Assembly (NCBI RefSeq): GCF_029869545.1
Contig: NZ_JARWQD010000379.1
Location: 1-64,000, forward strand
Reading direction: 5' to 3'
Length of the DNA stretch: 64,000 nucleotides
Source: Nocardia wallacei
GTDB taxonomy: Bacteria > Actinomycetota > Actinomycetes > Mycobacteriales > Mycobacteriaceae
Both the position numbers and the translations under genes were made by a program. Of the stretch, positions 42,043 through 50,826 are shown piece by piece. Position 1 is the stretch's first letter. Each line of letters opens with the position of its first letter. The notes below the pieces were generated by a model. The model made no database searches. It saw only the letters and a program-made list of their open reading frames with translations, and was not told the DNA's origin.

Positions 42043-42927
42043 ATGCACGACGCACGGACGGCGGTCGTCACCGGTGCGACCAACGGCATCGGTGAGGCGA
42101 TCGCGAGACAGCTTGCGGCGCAGGGCTGGACGGTGGTGATGGTGGGCCGCGACACCGAGCGGCTGTCGGCGGCGCAGCGCCGTATCCGGACGGCGGTACC
42201 GGAGGCCGACCTGAGATCGGAGCTCGCCGATCTGTCGCTGCTGGCGCAGGTGCGCGCGCTGGCGGATCGGCTCGACCCGGCGGCCGTCGACGTGGTGATC
42301 AGCAATGCTGCGGTGATCGCGGATCTCGGCGATCACACCGCCGAAGGACTGCAGCGCACCCTCGCGACCAACCATCTGGCGCCGTACCTGCTCCTGCGGC
42401 TGCTCGCTGAAAAGCTTTCCGCGACAGGGCGTTCGGCGCGGCTGGTGGTGGTCGGCGCCTCCCCCACCGCGCTGCGCCGAGTGCCGGTGGACCTGGACGA
42501 TCTGGGTTTCGCGGCCGAGCGGCGGTTCGCCCTGGCGCCCAGCTTCCGGCCCTTCGTAGCCTACGGCCGGACCAAGAACATGAACGCGATGTTCGTCTAC
42601 AGCCTCGCCCGGCGGCTGGCGGGGACCGGCATCACCGTGAACGGCGCCCACCCCGGCATCATCCGCAATACCGGCCTGGGCCGGGACTCGGCCGCGGGCC
42701 TGCTCCGGGTCTTCGGCTGGACGCAATGGCTGAACCCGCTGCTCGGCGGCCCGGACGCGGGCGCGGACACCCCGGTCTGGCTCGCCACGGCACCGGAGCT
42801 GTCGGATACGACGGGCCGATTCTTCGTGCGCCGCAAGGCCGTTCGGACCGCCCCGCACACCACCGACACCGCCCGGCTGGACCGGCTGTGGACCGCGAGC
42901 GCCGGGCTGGTCGGCCTGCCCGTCTAG
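42043..42927 (+). CDS. Short-chain dehydrogenase/reductase
   Basis: The classical SDR pattern is present: TGATNGIG (cofactor), NAAVIADLG in place of the NAG motif, and YGRTK with the catalytic Tyr and Lys. The Ser position is in VVVGASPTA. It resembles the retinol-dehydrogenase-like SDRs. The substrate is unknown. The divergent TetR probably controls it. Confidence 0.88.
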   Translation: MHDARTAVVTGATNGIGEAIARQLAAQGWTVVMVGRDTERLSAAQRRIRTAVPEADLRSELADLSLLAQVRALADRLDPAAVDVVISNAAVIADLGDHTAEGLQRTLATNHLAPYLLLRLLAEKLSATGRSARLVVVGASPTALRRVPVDLDDLGFAAERRFALAPSFRPFVAYGRTKNMNAMFVYSLARRLAGTGITVNGAHPGIIRNTGLGRDSAAGLLRVFGWTQWLNPLLGGPDAGADTPVWLATAPELSDTTGRFFVRRKAVRTAPHTTDTARLDRLWTASAGLVGLPV

Positions 42928-43031
42928 GCCGAATCATCCACCGCCACCAGGTCTTTCCGGCATGCTTTCGGCGGGAATGGATGGAGGCGGGCACGCCGAG
43001 GAAGGATGGCGCGCATGCTGGACGGGGCGGG

Positions 43032-43760
43032 CTAGTCGTTGTCCGGGAGGAGGTCTGGGCGGCGTTGGCGGGTGCGGGTCAGGGATTGGGCGTGGCGCCA
43101 GGCTTCGATGCGGGCGTGGTTGCCGGACAGCAGGATTTCGGGGACGTCCAGACCGCGCCAGCTGACCGGGCGGGTGTAGCTGGGGCCTTCGAGCAGACCG
43201 TCGGAGAACGAATCCTGTTGGTGCGACAGCTGATTGCCGAGTACGCCCGGGATGAGGCGGACCACGGCCTCCGTCATGACCAGCACCGCGGCCTCGCCGC
43301 CGATGAGCACGTAGTCACCGATGCTGACCTCTTCGACGCGCACCCGGCGGGCGGCATCGTCGAACACCCGCTGATCGATGCCCTCGTAGCGGCCACAGGC
43401 GAAGACGAGATGCCGTTCGGCGGACCAGCGCCGGGCCGTCTCCTGCGTGAACGGAACGCCCGCGGGAGTGGGAACGACCAGCAGCGCGTCGTCGGGACAC
43501 ACCTCATCGAGCGCATCACCCCACACGGTCGGCTTCATGACCATGCCGGGCCCGCCACCGTAGGGCGCGTCGTCGACGGCCTGGTGCACGTCGTGGGTCC
43601 ACCGGCGCAGGTTGTGCACGCCGAGTTCCACGAGCCCCTTGTCGATTGCCTTGCCCAGCAAGGCGGTTCGCATGGGCTCGAGATACTCGGGAAAAATCGT
43701 GACGATATCGAGGCGAAGCGCGGCGTCCTGCGCCGGGGCGGGTTCGTCGACGCTACGCAT
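43032..43760 (-). CDS. trmD: tRNA (guanine-N1)-methyltransferase
   Basis: TrmD makes m1G37 in tRNA. The trefoil-knot signature is present: YGGGPGMVMKP, ACGRYEGIDQRV and IGDYVLIGGEAAVLVM. Its 242 residues fit. It is the last gene of the rpsP-KH-rimM-trmD operon, three bases after rimM. Confidence 0.95.
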   Translation of the reverse strand: MRSVDEPAPAQDAALRLDIVTIFPEYLEPMRTALLGKAIDKGLVELGVHNLRRWTHDVHQAVDDAPYGGGPGMVMKPTVWGDALDEVCPDDALLVVPTPAGVPFTQETARRWSAERHLVFACGRYEGIDQRVFDDAARRVRVEEVSIGDYVLIGGEAAVLVMTEAVVRLIPGVLGNQLSHQQDSFSDGLLEGPSYTRPVSWRGLDVPEILLSGNHARIEAWRHAQSLTRTRQRRPDLLPDND

Positions 43761-43763
43761 CGC

Positions 43764-44303
43764 TCACTCCTCGTCGAGCAGTCCCTCGGGCGGATCGATG
43801 ACGATCACGCCCTCGGCAACCGACACGGTCGGCACGATCGCGGTGACGAACGGAATGAGGATCTCGCGCCCGGCGGTGCCCCCGGCGCCCTCGGCCGCGC
43901 GCACCGAAAGCAGTTCTCCCGCAGCCGAATGCAGCACCTCGGCGACCTCACCGACAACGGTGCCGTCGCCCAGCCGCACGGTGAGCCCCTCGAGTTCGTG
44001 GTCGTAATACTCGTCGGGATCCTCCGACGGCGGCAGATCGGCGCTGTCGACCACGAACAGCGTGCCGCGCAACGCATCCGCGGCCTCGCGATCCGAAACA
44101 CCGTGCAGGCGAACGAGAAGCCGGCCCGAGTGCTCCCGGACCGACTCCACCGTGTACTCCTGTACCGCCTTCGACCGCGGCATGCGCCCGCGCAGCACCG
44201 CGCCGGTCGCGAACCTCAGCTCCGGCTCGTCGGTGCGGACCTCGACCACGAGTTCACCGCGCACACCGTGCGACTTGGCGACCCGCCCGACTACCAGTTC
44301 CAT
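43764..44303 (-). CDS. rimM: 16S rRNA processing protein RimM
   Basis: The protein helps 30S maturation by binding S19. LVVGRVAKSHGVRGELVVEVRT opens the RimM domain; the PRC-barrel follows (YYDHELEGLTVRL, then EILIPFVTAIVPTV). It directly abuts the KH gene and trmD. Confidence 0.94.
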   Translation of the reverse strand: MELVVGRVAKSHGVRGELVVEVRTDEPELRFATGAVLRGRMPRSKAVQEYTVESVREHSGRLLVRLHGVSDREAADALRGTLFVVDSADLPPSEDPDEYYDHELEGLTVRLGDGTVVGEVAEVLHSAAGELLSVRAAEGAGGTAGREILIPFVTAIVPTVSVAEGVIVIDPPEGLLDEE

Positions 44304-44546
44304 CTACTGGTCGGTGTCGACCACGTCGACCCGGATACCCCGGCCGCCGATACCGGCGACGAGGGTGCGCAGCGCGGTCGCGGTGCGACCACCGCGACCG
44401 ATCACCTTGCCCAGATCGTCCGGGTGCACATGCACCTCGACGGTGCGCCCGCGGCGGCTGGTGATCAGCTCGACGCTGACGTCATCGGGATTGGCGACGA
44501 TGCCGCGCACCAGGTGCTCGACAGCATCGGCGACGACAGCGCTCAT
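44304..44546 (-). CDS. KH-domain RNA-binding protein (KhpA-like)
   Basis: This 80-residue protein has the KH motif HPDDLGKVIGRGGRTATALR with the GxxG loop. KhpA-type proteins bind small RNAs and mRNA. Its start overlaps the rpsP stop by one base. Confidence 0.92.
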   Translation of the reverse strand: MSAVVADAVEHLVRGIVANPDDVSVELITSRRGRTVEVHVHPDDLGKVIGRGGRTATALRTLVAGIGGRGIRVDVVDTDQ

Positions 44547-44992
44547 TACTCGGCAGCCTCGGCCTTCTCAGCGGTCTCGGCCTTCTCGGCGTCGTCGGCC
44601 TTCTTCGACGCCTTCTTCTTCGGCGTGGTGGCCTCGGCGACCGGCTCGCTGTCGGCGGCGGCCAGCGCGGCGTTGAACAGATCCAGCTTCGACGGCTTCT
44701 CCGCCTTGGTCTTCAGGGTGCCCTCGGCGCCCGGCAGGCCCTTGAACTTCTGCCAGTCGCCGGTGACCTCGAGGATGCGCTTGACCGGCTCGGTCGGCTG
44801 CGCGCCGACGCCCAGCCAGTACTGCACGCGCTCGGAGTTCACCTCGATCAGCGAGGGCTCCTCCTTGGGGTGGTACTTGCCGACGCTCTCGATCGCCCGG
44901 CCGTCGCGGCGGGTCCGCGCGTCGGCGACGACGATGCGGTACTGCGGATTGCGGATCTTCCCGAGCCGGGTGAGCTTGATCTTGACAGCCAT
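44546..44992 (-). CDS. rpsP: 30S ribosomal protein S16
   Basis: MAVKIKLTRLGKIRNPQYRI, then VADARTRRDGRAIESVG, is diagnostic. The last 60 residues are an Ala/Glu/Lys-rich tail (ATTPKKKASKKADDAEKAET) usual for actinobacterial S16. It is the first gene of its operon. Confidence 0.96.
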   Translation of the reverse strand: MAVKIKLTRLGKIRNPQYRIVVADARTRRDGRAIESVGKYHPKEEPSLIEVNSERVQYWLGVGAQPTEPVKRILEVTGDWQKFKGLPGAEGTLKTKAEKPSKLDLFNAALAAADSEPVAEATTPKKKASKKADDAEKAETAEKAEAAE

Positions 44993-45228
44993 GGCTGTTG
45001 CCTTTCAGGTGGTGGCCGCCGCGGGGACGGCCGGTTGGTCACGGCGCAATTCAGCGACCCACACGGATGCGGGCCCGGTTTTGCGTAGAGTGTGTGACCG
45101 CCGCGCGGTACGTAACCGGAGACGGGCTGACACTGTCCCGATGCGGAGCCGCAGGGCTCCGACGAGGACGGTCGTCCATTCTGCCAGACCACCCCCGACC
45201 CGAAGAAATCGCCCCGGGACCGACGCGG

Positions 45229-45258
45229 GCCGGTCCAGTGGATTCCGGTCCAGTGGAT
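45229..45258. repeat. 15-bp tandem duplication
   Basis: CCGGTCCAGTGGATT occurs twice, head to tail. The second copy ends at the first base of the stop codon of the questin-oxidase-like gene. It is probably a recent slippage product. Confidence 0.7.
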
Positions 45259-46400
45259 TACTGCCGGGCCGTCGCCCCGCGGAACCTGACCTCGACCGCC
45301 GAGCCGCCGGCGGCGTCCGGGCGCTCGATGCGCTGCTGGGCGATGTCGACGGCCCAGGCGTAGCGGGGATCGGGGCGCAGGGCGTGTTCGCGCAGGCACG
45401 CCTCGGTGAATTTGATGACATGCTCGTCGCGGTGGTCGACCGCCCGCGCGATCAGTTCGTCCCAGGCCGGGGGCTGCGCCTGTCGCGCGCGGTCCAGTGC
45501 GTCGTCCTCCCCCGCGGGGCTCGTGGTGACCATCATCAGCAGGGTGACCTGGGCCTGCCACAGCGCGGCGACCGTCGGCTCGTGCAGCTCCGGTGGCAGG
45601 TGCGGCAGGACCAGCCGCGCCGCCGCCGGTGCGGTCACACCGTGCAGCAGCGGGATGGGAAACCACGAATCCGTGTGCGCCACACAGACTCCCGCGTAGT
45701 GCGCGGTCATATCCGACAGCAGCCGGTCGGTGTGGTCGGGCGCGAGGGTGTCCAGCGCCTCGGCATATCCGGACATCGAGGACGGGTTCCGCATGCGGGT
45801 CAGCCCTTCCTGCGGACTGCCGACCGGCTGCGGCAACCGGCCGACGGCGGCCACCGCCGCGGGCACCGCCAGCTTCCCCACCAGCCGCCCGCGTCCCGGC
45901 GCATCGATGAACCGCGCGGCCCAATACCCCAGCCCCCGGGCCAGCTCCCGCACCTGCAGCGGGGTCGGCCGGTCGGTGGCGCCGAGCCCGCGCACCGCGT
46001 GGGCGGTGCGAATCAGCCCGTGCGTCAGTCCGGTCATCGGCCCCGGCAGCAGCCGCGGCCACCAGCGGGTCAGGACCGCCTGCCAGCCCTGCTCCGCGAT
46101 CTCCCGCACGAACAGCTCCTCGAAATCCCCGGCGCGGCCGATATCCCCCAGCGCCGCACGCCAATCCGCCTCGTCGGCCCCGTCGAGACGCTGATACGGC
46201 ACCGGCGGCTCGTGATGCGGGGCCGCGCGGCGATACACCCGCACCCATTCCGGAATCACCTCGCCGTGGCCCAGCACGGCGAGCGCCTCGGCGGCCATCG
46301 GGCCATGGTTGGCCAGGTCACCACCCCCGAGGTTGCGTTCGTAGCCGAGGTCGTCGAGCCGTTCCAGCGCGTCGTTCACGGCATCGCGGTACGTGGTCAT
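45258..46400 (-). CDS. Questin oxidase-like protein (DUF4243)
   Basis: The protein of 380 residues has LANHGPMAAEALAVLGHGEV near the start, EADWRAALGDIGRAGDFEELF, and LTHGLIRTAHAVRGL. These are features of questin-oxidase-like proteins, first known from fungal anthraquinone pathways and common in actinobacteria without a proven role. ATG at 46400. It is divergent from a MarR gene, with an inverted repeat between them. Confidence 0.82.
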   Translation of the reverse strand: MTTYRDAVNDALERLDDLGYERNLGGGDLANHGPMAAEALAVLGHGEVIPEWVRVYRRAAPHHEPPVPYQRLDGADEADWRAALGDIGRAGDFEELFVREIAEQGWQAVLTRWWPRLLPGPMTGLTHGLIRTAHAVRGLGATDRPTPLQVRELARGLGYWAARFIDAPGRGRLVGKLAVPAAVAAVGRLPQPVGSPQEGLTRMRNPSSMSGYAEALDTLAPDHTDRLLSDMTAHYAGVCVAHTDSWFPIPLLHGVTAPAAARLVLPHLPPELHEPTVAALWQAQVTLLMMVTTSPAGEDDALDRARQAQPPAWDELIARAVDHRDEHVIKFTEACLREHALRPDPRYAWAVDIAQQRIERPDAAGGSAVEVRFRGATARQ

Positions 46401-46410
46401 CGCAACCTCA

Positions 46411-46443
46411 CTTCGGATATACGAACTATTTGTGTATCCGAAG
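46411..46443. promoter_or_regulatory. MarR operator, 12-bp inverted repeat
   Basis: CTTCGGATATAC (46411-46422) and GTGTATCCGAAG (46432-46443) pair with one mismatch around nine bases. The site lies between the questin-oxidase-like gene and the MarR gene, so it probably controls both. Confidence 0.8.
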
Positions 46444-46455
46444 ATATAGGATGCG

Positions 46456-46941
46456 GTGGTGCCCGACAAGACCAGCGCCCCAAGGGTTCCCAGCCGTACC
46501 GAGATCACCGAGATCATCGGGTTCCTCCCCTTGATCGCGGCGTTCTTCGCCAAGGCCCACGCCGATATGCCCGCCGAGTACGAGGAGGCGTTCGCCGGGC
46601 TCACCAACCGGCACGGGGCGGTCTGCGTTCAGCTGGTTCCCGAGGAGTCGCTGAGCGTCGGCGAACTGGCCGCCCGGATGGGCCTGGCCCTGTCCACGGT
46701 CAGCGAACTCGTCGGCGACCTGGACCGCGCGGAATGGGTCAGCCGCACCCCCGACCCGTCCAACCGCCGCCGCACCCTGGTCCGCCTGCGCCCCGAAAAA
46801 CGCCACCACATGGAGACTTTCGTCGCCCGCCGCGCCGAACCACTCCTCGACGCCCTGACAACCCTCACCCCCACCGAGCGCGACGGCTTCGCCGCGGGCC
46901 TCCGCGCCTGGGCCCACGAAATCCGCACCTGGCGCGCCTGA
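46456..46941 (+). CDS. MarR-family regulator
   Basis: The winged helix is seen in LSVGELAARMGLALSTVSEL, then AEWVSRTPDPSNRRRTLVRL. Two tandem GTG codons (46456 and 46459) could start it. It is about 160 residues long. It probably represses the divergent questin-oxidase-like gene. Confidence 0.85.
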   Translation: MVPDKTSAPRVPSRTEITEIIGFLPLIAAFFAKAHADMPAEYEEAFAGLTNRHGAVCVQLVPEESLSVGELAARMGLALSTVSELVGDLDRAEWVSRTPDPSNRRRTLVRLRPEKRHHMETFVARRAEPLLDALTTLTPTERDGFAAGLRAWAHEIRTWRA

Positions 46942-46948
46942 TCTGGCG

Positions 46949-46978
46949 TTGACAATCTTTGCCATAGCCGAATACTCT
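46949..46978 (+). promoter_or_regulatory. Candidate promoter of parDE
   Basis: TTGACA (46949-46954) and TACTCT (46973-46978) are 18 bases apart, six bases before the antitoxin ATG. With so short a leader the transcript would be nearly leaderless. Confidence 0.55.
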
Positions 46979-46984
46979 TTCAAG

Positions 46985-47224
46985 ATGAGCACCATGAACA
47001 TCTCGCTACCGGATTCACTGAAGGCGTTCGTGGAACAGCAGGTCTCCGAACGCGGATACGGCACCAGCAGCGAGTATGTGCGCGACCTGATCCGCCGGGA
47101 TCAGGACCGGATGGCGCTGCGTAATCTGCTCATCGAAGGGATGGGTTCCGAACTCACCGAGCCCGCCGATGAGACATACTTCGATAACCTGCGCGGCCGG
47201 ATCCGACGGCGGCCACAGGAATGA
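46985..47224 (+). CDS. ParD-type antitoxin
   Basis: The protein of 79 residues has the ribbon-helix-helix start MNISLPDSLKAFVEQQVSE and GTSSEYVRDLIRRDQDR, typical of ParD. The C-terminus neutralises the toxin. The ATG at 46985 is the only one that fits the family start. The stop overlaps the toxin start (ATGA), so the pair is co-translated. It should also repress its own promoter. Confidence 0.9.
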   Translation: MSTMNISLPDSLKAFVEQQVSERGYGTSSEYVRDLIRRDQDRMALRNLLIEGMGSELTEPADETYFDNLRGRIRRRPQE

Positions 47225-47550
47225 CCATCAAACCCGTAATCCCCCGCGCGCGAGCGGCCCTCGATGTCGAGGCAGCAATCGATTTCTATCTCGCCACCGA
47301 TGCCGAACCACCCGCATTGGGACTGATAGACGCGCTGCAGGCCACCTACCGGCTGATAGGCATGCACCCGGGAGTCGGTTCGCCGCGATTCGGCCATGAA
47401 CTGGACATTCCCGGACTGCGCAGCCGCGCTCTTGCCCGGTTTCCCTATACGGTCTTCTATCTCGAGCGTGAGGACCATGTGGATGTCTGGCGCGTGTTGC
47501 ATCAGAGCCGGGACATTCCGGAGCTGATGCGGGGGCTCGACAAGGAGTAG
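47221..47550 (+). CDS. ParE/RelE-type toxin
   Basis: The protein of 109 residues has ARAALDVEAAIDFYLA, ATYRLIGMHPGVGSPRFG and the C-terminal FPYTVFYLEREDHVDVWRVL with HQSRDIP, as in ParE toxins. ParE poisons gyrase; other members of the superfamily cut mRNA, so the target is open. It appears intact. Confidence 0.88.
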   Translation: MTIKPVIPRARAALDVEAAIDFYLATDAEPPALGLIDALQATYRLIGMHPGVGSPRFGHELDIPGLRSRALARFPYTVFYLEREDHVDVWRVLHQSRDIPELMRGLDKE

Positions 47551-47564
47551 CCGCGGGCGGAATC

Positions 47565-48665
47565 TCAGCGGTGGCCCGTGACCGGGTCGCGGCGGCGGTG
47601 TACGCGCCCGCGCAGAACCACGAATGCCGGGGCGGCGAGGATGTGCGGGGCGGTGCGTGGGTCTTCCTCGTAGACGACGAAATCGGCGGGGGCGCCGGGT
47701 TCGATGCCGGGGCGGCCCAGCCATGCGCGTGCCTCCCAGGAGGCGGCGCCGAGGGCCTCGCCGGGGGTCAGGCCCGCACCGGACAGCGCGTCGATCTCGT
47801 CGGCTATGCGGCCGTGGCGGATCGAGCCGCCCGCGTCGGTGCCGGTGTAGATCGGCACGCCCGCCTCGTGCGCGGCGGCGACCGTCTGCCGGACGCGGCG
47901 GTGCAGGTCGCGCATGTGGGCCGCGTACAGCGGGAATTTCGTTGCGCTGTCGGCGATTTCGGGGAAGGTATCGATATTGACCAGCGTCGGGACGAGGGCG
48001 GTGCCGTGGTGCACCATCATCCCGATCGTTTCGTCGGTCAGCCCGGTGCCGTGCTCGATGCAGTCGATACCGGCGCCGAGCAGGCCCGGCAGGGCGTCCT
48101 CACCGAAGACGTGCGCGGTGACGCGGGCGCCCTCCCGGTAGGCGGCGTCGATGGCCTCCTTCAGGACCGCATCGCTCCACAGCGGTGCCAGATCGCCCAC
48201 CGACCGGTCGATCCAATCGCCGACGATCTTCACCCAGCCGTCGCCGAGCCGGGCCTGTTCGGCGACGATCTCCGGCAGGTCGCGCTCGTCGTCGAGTTCG
48301 ATGCCCAGCTCCCGGATGTAGCGCTTGGGCCGCGCGATGTGGCGACCGGCGCGGATGATCTTCGGAAGGTCCTCGCGCTCGTCGATGAACCGGGTATCGA
48401 TCGGCGAACCGGCATCGCGCAGCAGCAGCGCCCCGGCATCCCGCTCGGTCTCGGCCTGCGCGACCGCCCCCTCCCGATCCTCGTGTCCCCCGCCGTACCG
48501 GATCCCGACATGACAGTGCGCATCCACCAGCCCCGGCACGATCCACCCACTGCTACACAGGGTTTCGGCATCGCCCACCGGCTCGAACGAGATCGTGCCG
48601 TCGTGCACCCAGAGATCACGGACCTCGTCGCCGGGAAGAACAACTCCCCGCAAGTGCAGTCGCAT
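47565..48665 (-). CDS. Amidohydrolase family protein
   Basis: The metal-binding set of the amidohydrolase superfamily is present: VDAHCHVG (HxH), VTAHVFGED, IEHGTGL and GTDAGGS. It resembles imidazolonepropionase/prolidase-like members of actinobacteria. The substrate is unknown. It follows ffh by 21 bases on the same strand and may be co-transcribed with it. Confidence 0.85.
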   Translation of the reverse strand: MRLHLRGVVLPGDEVRDLWVHDGTISFEPVGDAETLCSSGWIVPGLVDAHCHVGIRYGGGHEDREGAVAQAETERDAGALLLRDAGSPIDTRFIDEREDLPKIIRAGRHIARPKRYIRELGIELDDERDLPEIVAEQARLGDGWVKIVGDWIDRSVGDLAPLWSDAVLKEAIDAAYREGARVTAHVFGEDALPGLLGAGIDCIEHGTGLTDETIGMMVHHGTALVPTLVNIDTFPEIADSATKFPLYAAHMRDLHRRVRQTVAAAHEAGVPIYTGTDAGGSIRHGRIADEIDALSGAGLTPGEALGAASWEARAWLGRPGIEPGAPADFVVYEEDPRTAPHILAAPAFVVLRGRVHRRRDPVTGHR

Positions 48666-48686
48666 ATCGCCTTCCGGGGAAAGGAT

Positions 48687-50258
48687 CTAATTCTTCGGGA
48701 AGTTCAGCTTGGACAGGTCGATACCCTCGAGCCCCGGCGGGAGTTCGTCGAGCCCCGACGGCATGCTCGACAGGTCCGGCATGCCTGCGGGCATGCCACC
48801 CGGCATCCCGGGCATGCCCGGGAATCCGCCGCGCATCTTCGGCGGCGTGGGCCCGCGGCCGCCCTTCTTGCCCTTCTTCCCCTTCTTGCCCTTGGCATTT
48901 CGGCGGCCACCGCCCGGCATGCCCATCTGGCGGCCCATCTGCGCCATCATCTTGCGGGCCTCGAAGAAGCGGTCGACCAGCTGGTTGACGTCGGTGACGG
49001 TGACGCCGGAGCCGTTGGCGATGCGCAGTCGGCGGGACGCGTTGATGATCTTGGGGTTGGCCCGTTCGGCGGGCGTCATGCCGCGGATGATGGCCTGCAC
49101 CCGGTCCAGCTGCTTGTCGTCGACCTGGGCCAGCGCGTCCTTCATCTGACCTGCGCCGGGCAGCATACCCAGCAGGTCGCCGATCGGGCCCATCTTGCGG
49201 ATGGCCATCATCTGCTCGAGGAAATCCTCGAGGGTCAGCTCGCCGGAGCCGATCTTGCGCGCGGCCTCCTCGGCCTGCTGCTGGTCGTAGACCTGCTCGG
49301 CCTGCTCGATCAACGTGAGCAGATCGCCCATGCCGAGGATGCGGCTGGACATGCGGTCGGGGTGGAAGACGTCGAAGTCCTCGAGCTTCTCACCGGTGGA
49401 CGCGAACAGGATCGGCTCGCCGGTCACCTCGCGCACCGACAGCGCCGCACCGCCGCGCGCGTCGCCGTCCAGCTTGGTCAGCACGACGCCGGTGAAACCG
49501 ACACCATCGCGGAATGCCTCGGCGGTGGTGACGGCGTCCTGACCGACCATGGCGTCGAGCACGAACAGGGTCTCGTCCGGCTGCACCGCGTCGCGAATGC
49601 CCGCGGCCTGACGCATCAGCTCCTCGTCGATGCCCAGGCGGCCCGCCGTATCGACGATGACGACGTCGTATTGCTTCTGCCGCGCCTCCTCGACACCGGC
49701 GCGCGCGACATCGATGGGGTCCGAGGCGGTGATCCCCAGCGGATTCTCGCCGCCACCGATCGAGGTGCCCGGATGCGGCGCGAAGACCTGCGCGCCCGCG
49801 CGCTCGCCCACCACCTGCAGCTGCGTGACGGCACCCGGCCGCTGCAGGTCACAGGCCACCAGCAGCGGCGTATGTCCTTGGCCCCGCAGCCATTTCGCGA
49901 GCTTTCCGGCCAGCGTCGTCTTACCGGAACCCTGCAGACCGGCGAGCATGATCACCGTCGGCGGGGTCTTGGCGAACCGCAGCCGCCGCGTCTCCCCGCC
50001 GAGAATTCCGACGAGTTCCTCGTTGACGATCTTGACGACCTGCTGCGCGGGATTCAGCGCCGCCGAGACCTCCGCGCCCTTGGCGCGCTCCTTGATCTTG
50101 GCGATGAACTGCCGGACCACCGGCAGCGCGACGTCGGCCTCGAGTAGGGCCAGGCGGATCTCGCGCGCGGTGGCGTCGATATCGGCCGGTGACAGACGCC
50201 CCTTGCCACGCAGATCACTGAGGGCACCGGTCAACCGGTCGGACAGGGATTCGAACAC
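48687..50258 (-). CDS. ffh: Signal recognition particle protein Ffh
   Basis: Ffh binds signal peptides and docks with FtsY. The NG domain shows GLQGSGKTTLAGKLA, VDTAGRLGIDEE and TKLDGDARGG. The M domain is rich in Met (MMAQMGRQMGMPGG) and followed by a KGKKGKKGKKGG stretch and a Met/Pro/Gly-rich tail. The GTG at 50258 gives 523 residues. Confidence 0.95.
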   Translation of the reverse strand: MFESLSDRLTGALSDLRGKGRLSPADIDATAREIRLALLEADVALPVVRQFIAKIKERAKGAEVSAALNPAQQVVKIVNEELVGILGGETRRLRFAKTPPTVIMLAGLQGSGKTTLAGKLAKWLRGQGHTPLLVACDLQRPGAVTQLQVVGERAGAQVFAPHPGTSIGGGENPLGITASDPIDVARAGVEEARQKQYDVVIVDTAGRLGIDEELMRQAAGIRDAVQPDETLFVLDAMVGQDAVTTAEAFRDGVGFTGVVLTKLDGDARGGAALSVREVTGEPILFASTGEKLEDFDVFHPDRMSSRILGMGDLLTLIEQAEQVYDQQQAEEAARKIGSGELTLEDFLEQMMAIRKMGPIGDLLGMLPGAGQMKDALAQVDDKQLDRVQAIIRGMTPAERANPKIINASRRLRIANGSGVTVTDVNQLVDRFFEARKMMAQMGRQMGMPGGGRRNAKGKKGKKGKKGGRGPTPPKMRGGFPGMPGMPGGMPAGMPDLSSMPSGLDELPPGLEGIDLSKLNFPKN

Positions 50259-50323
50259 CGATCGCGCTCCTGGTATCTCGACGGACGTCACTCGACATAC
50301 CAGGGTATCGGGCTGCCGTTGCG

Positions 50324-50635
50324 TTACTCCAGCGACCGCCGTCGCGGCCGCGGGGCCTGCCGGATGTCGTGGTCCTCCGACGCCACCATGTGCAGCGCCT
50401 CGCGGGCGGTCAATCCCAGCTCCAGCGCCATATTGTCGAGCATCGCCCATTCGGCCGCGGTGAGCTCGTGGTCGGTGACGGTCGATGCGATCGTCATGGC
50501 CGTCACCGCCTGCTGCCCCGTGAGCGTGCGGCCCGGTAGCCACGAAACCACCCAGCGGTCTCCGCCGACGCAGCGCGCGATGTGCCGGGTCATATCGCTG
50601 GTCATCATCGACGCGGATACGACTTCAATAGCCAC
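50324..50635 (-). CDS. Small conserved hypothetical protein
   Basis: The GTG at 50635 has GGGGAG upstream and yields 103 residues. The stretch HIARCVGGDRWVVSWLPGRT, then LTGQQAVTAMTIA and EWAMLDNMALELGLTAREAL, looks like a compact alpha/beta protein. I recall no function. It lies between glnD and ffh, and its C-terminus is basic (RPRRRSLE). Confidence 0.7.
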   Translation of the reverse strand: MAIEVVSASMMTSDMTRHIARCVGGDRWVVSWLPGRTLTGQQAVTAMTIASTVTDHELTAAEWAMLDNMALELGLTAREALHMVASEDHDIRQAPRPRRRSLE

Positions 50636-50826
50636 CGACCTGCTCCCCTCATGCTTCACGCCAAGACAGGTACTGCGACGGACGAAACAGCCGGAAGAAC
50701 TCCAAACGGTTCCGATACTAGAGTGGCCCGTGTCACACCCGATACAGGTTGCCGCAAGTCGCACGCAACGATCTGGTTAACCAGCAAACATCGGGTTTGC
50801 CCGGCAAACCCCAACGGGGCGATCGA

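Noticed and set aside
42726..46952. A 1408-codon open frame on the plus strand
   Set aside because: It is antisense to trmD, rimM, rpsP and the questin-oxidase-like gene, all of which are clearly real.
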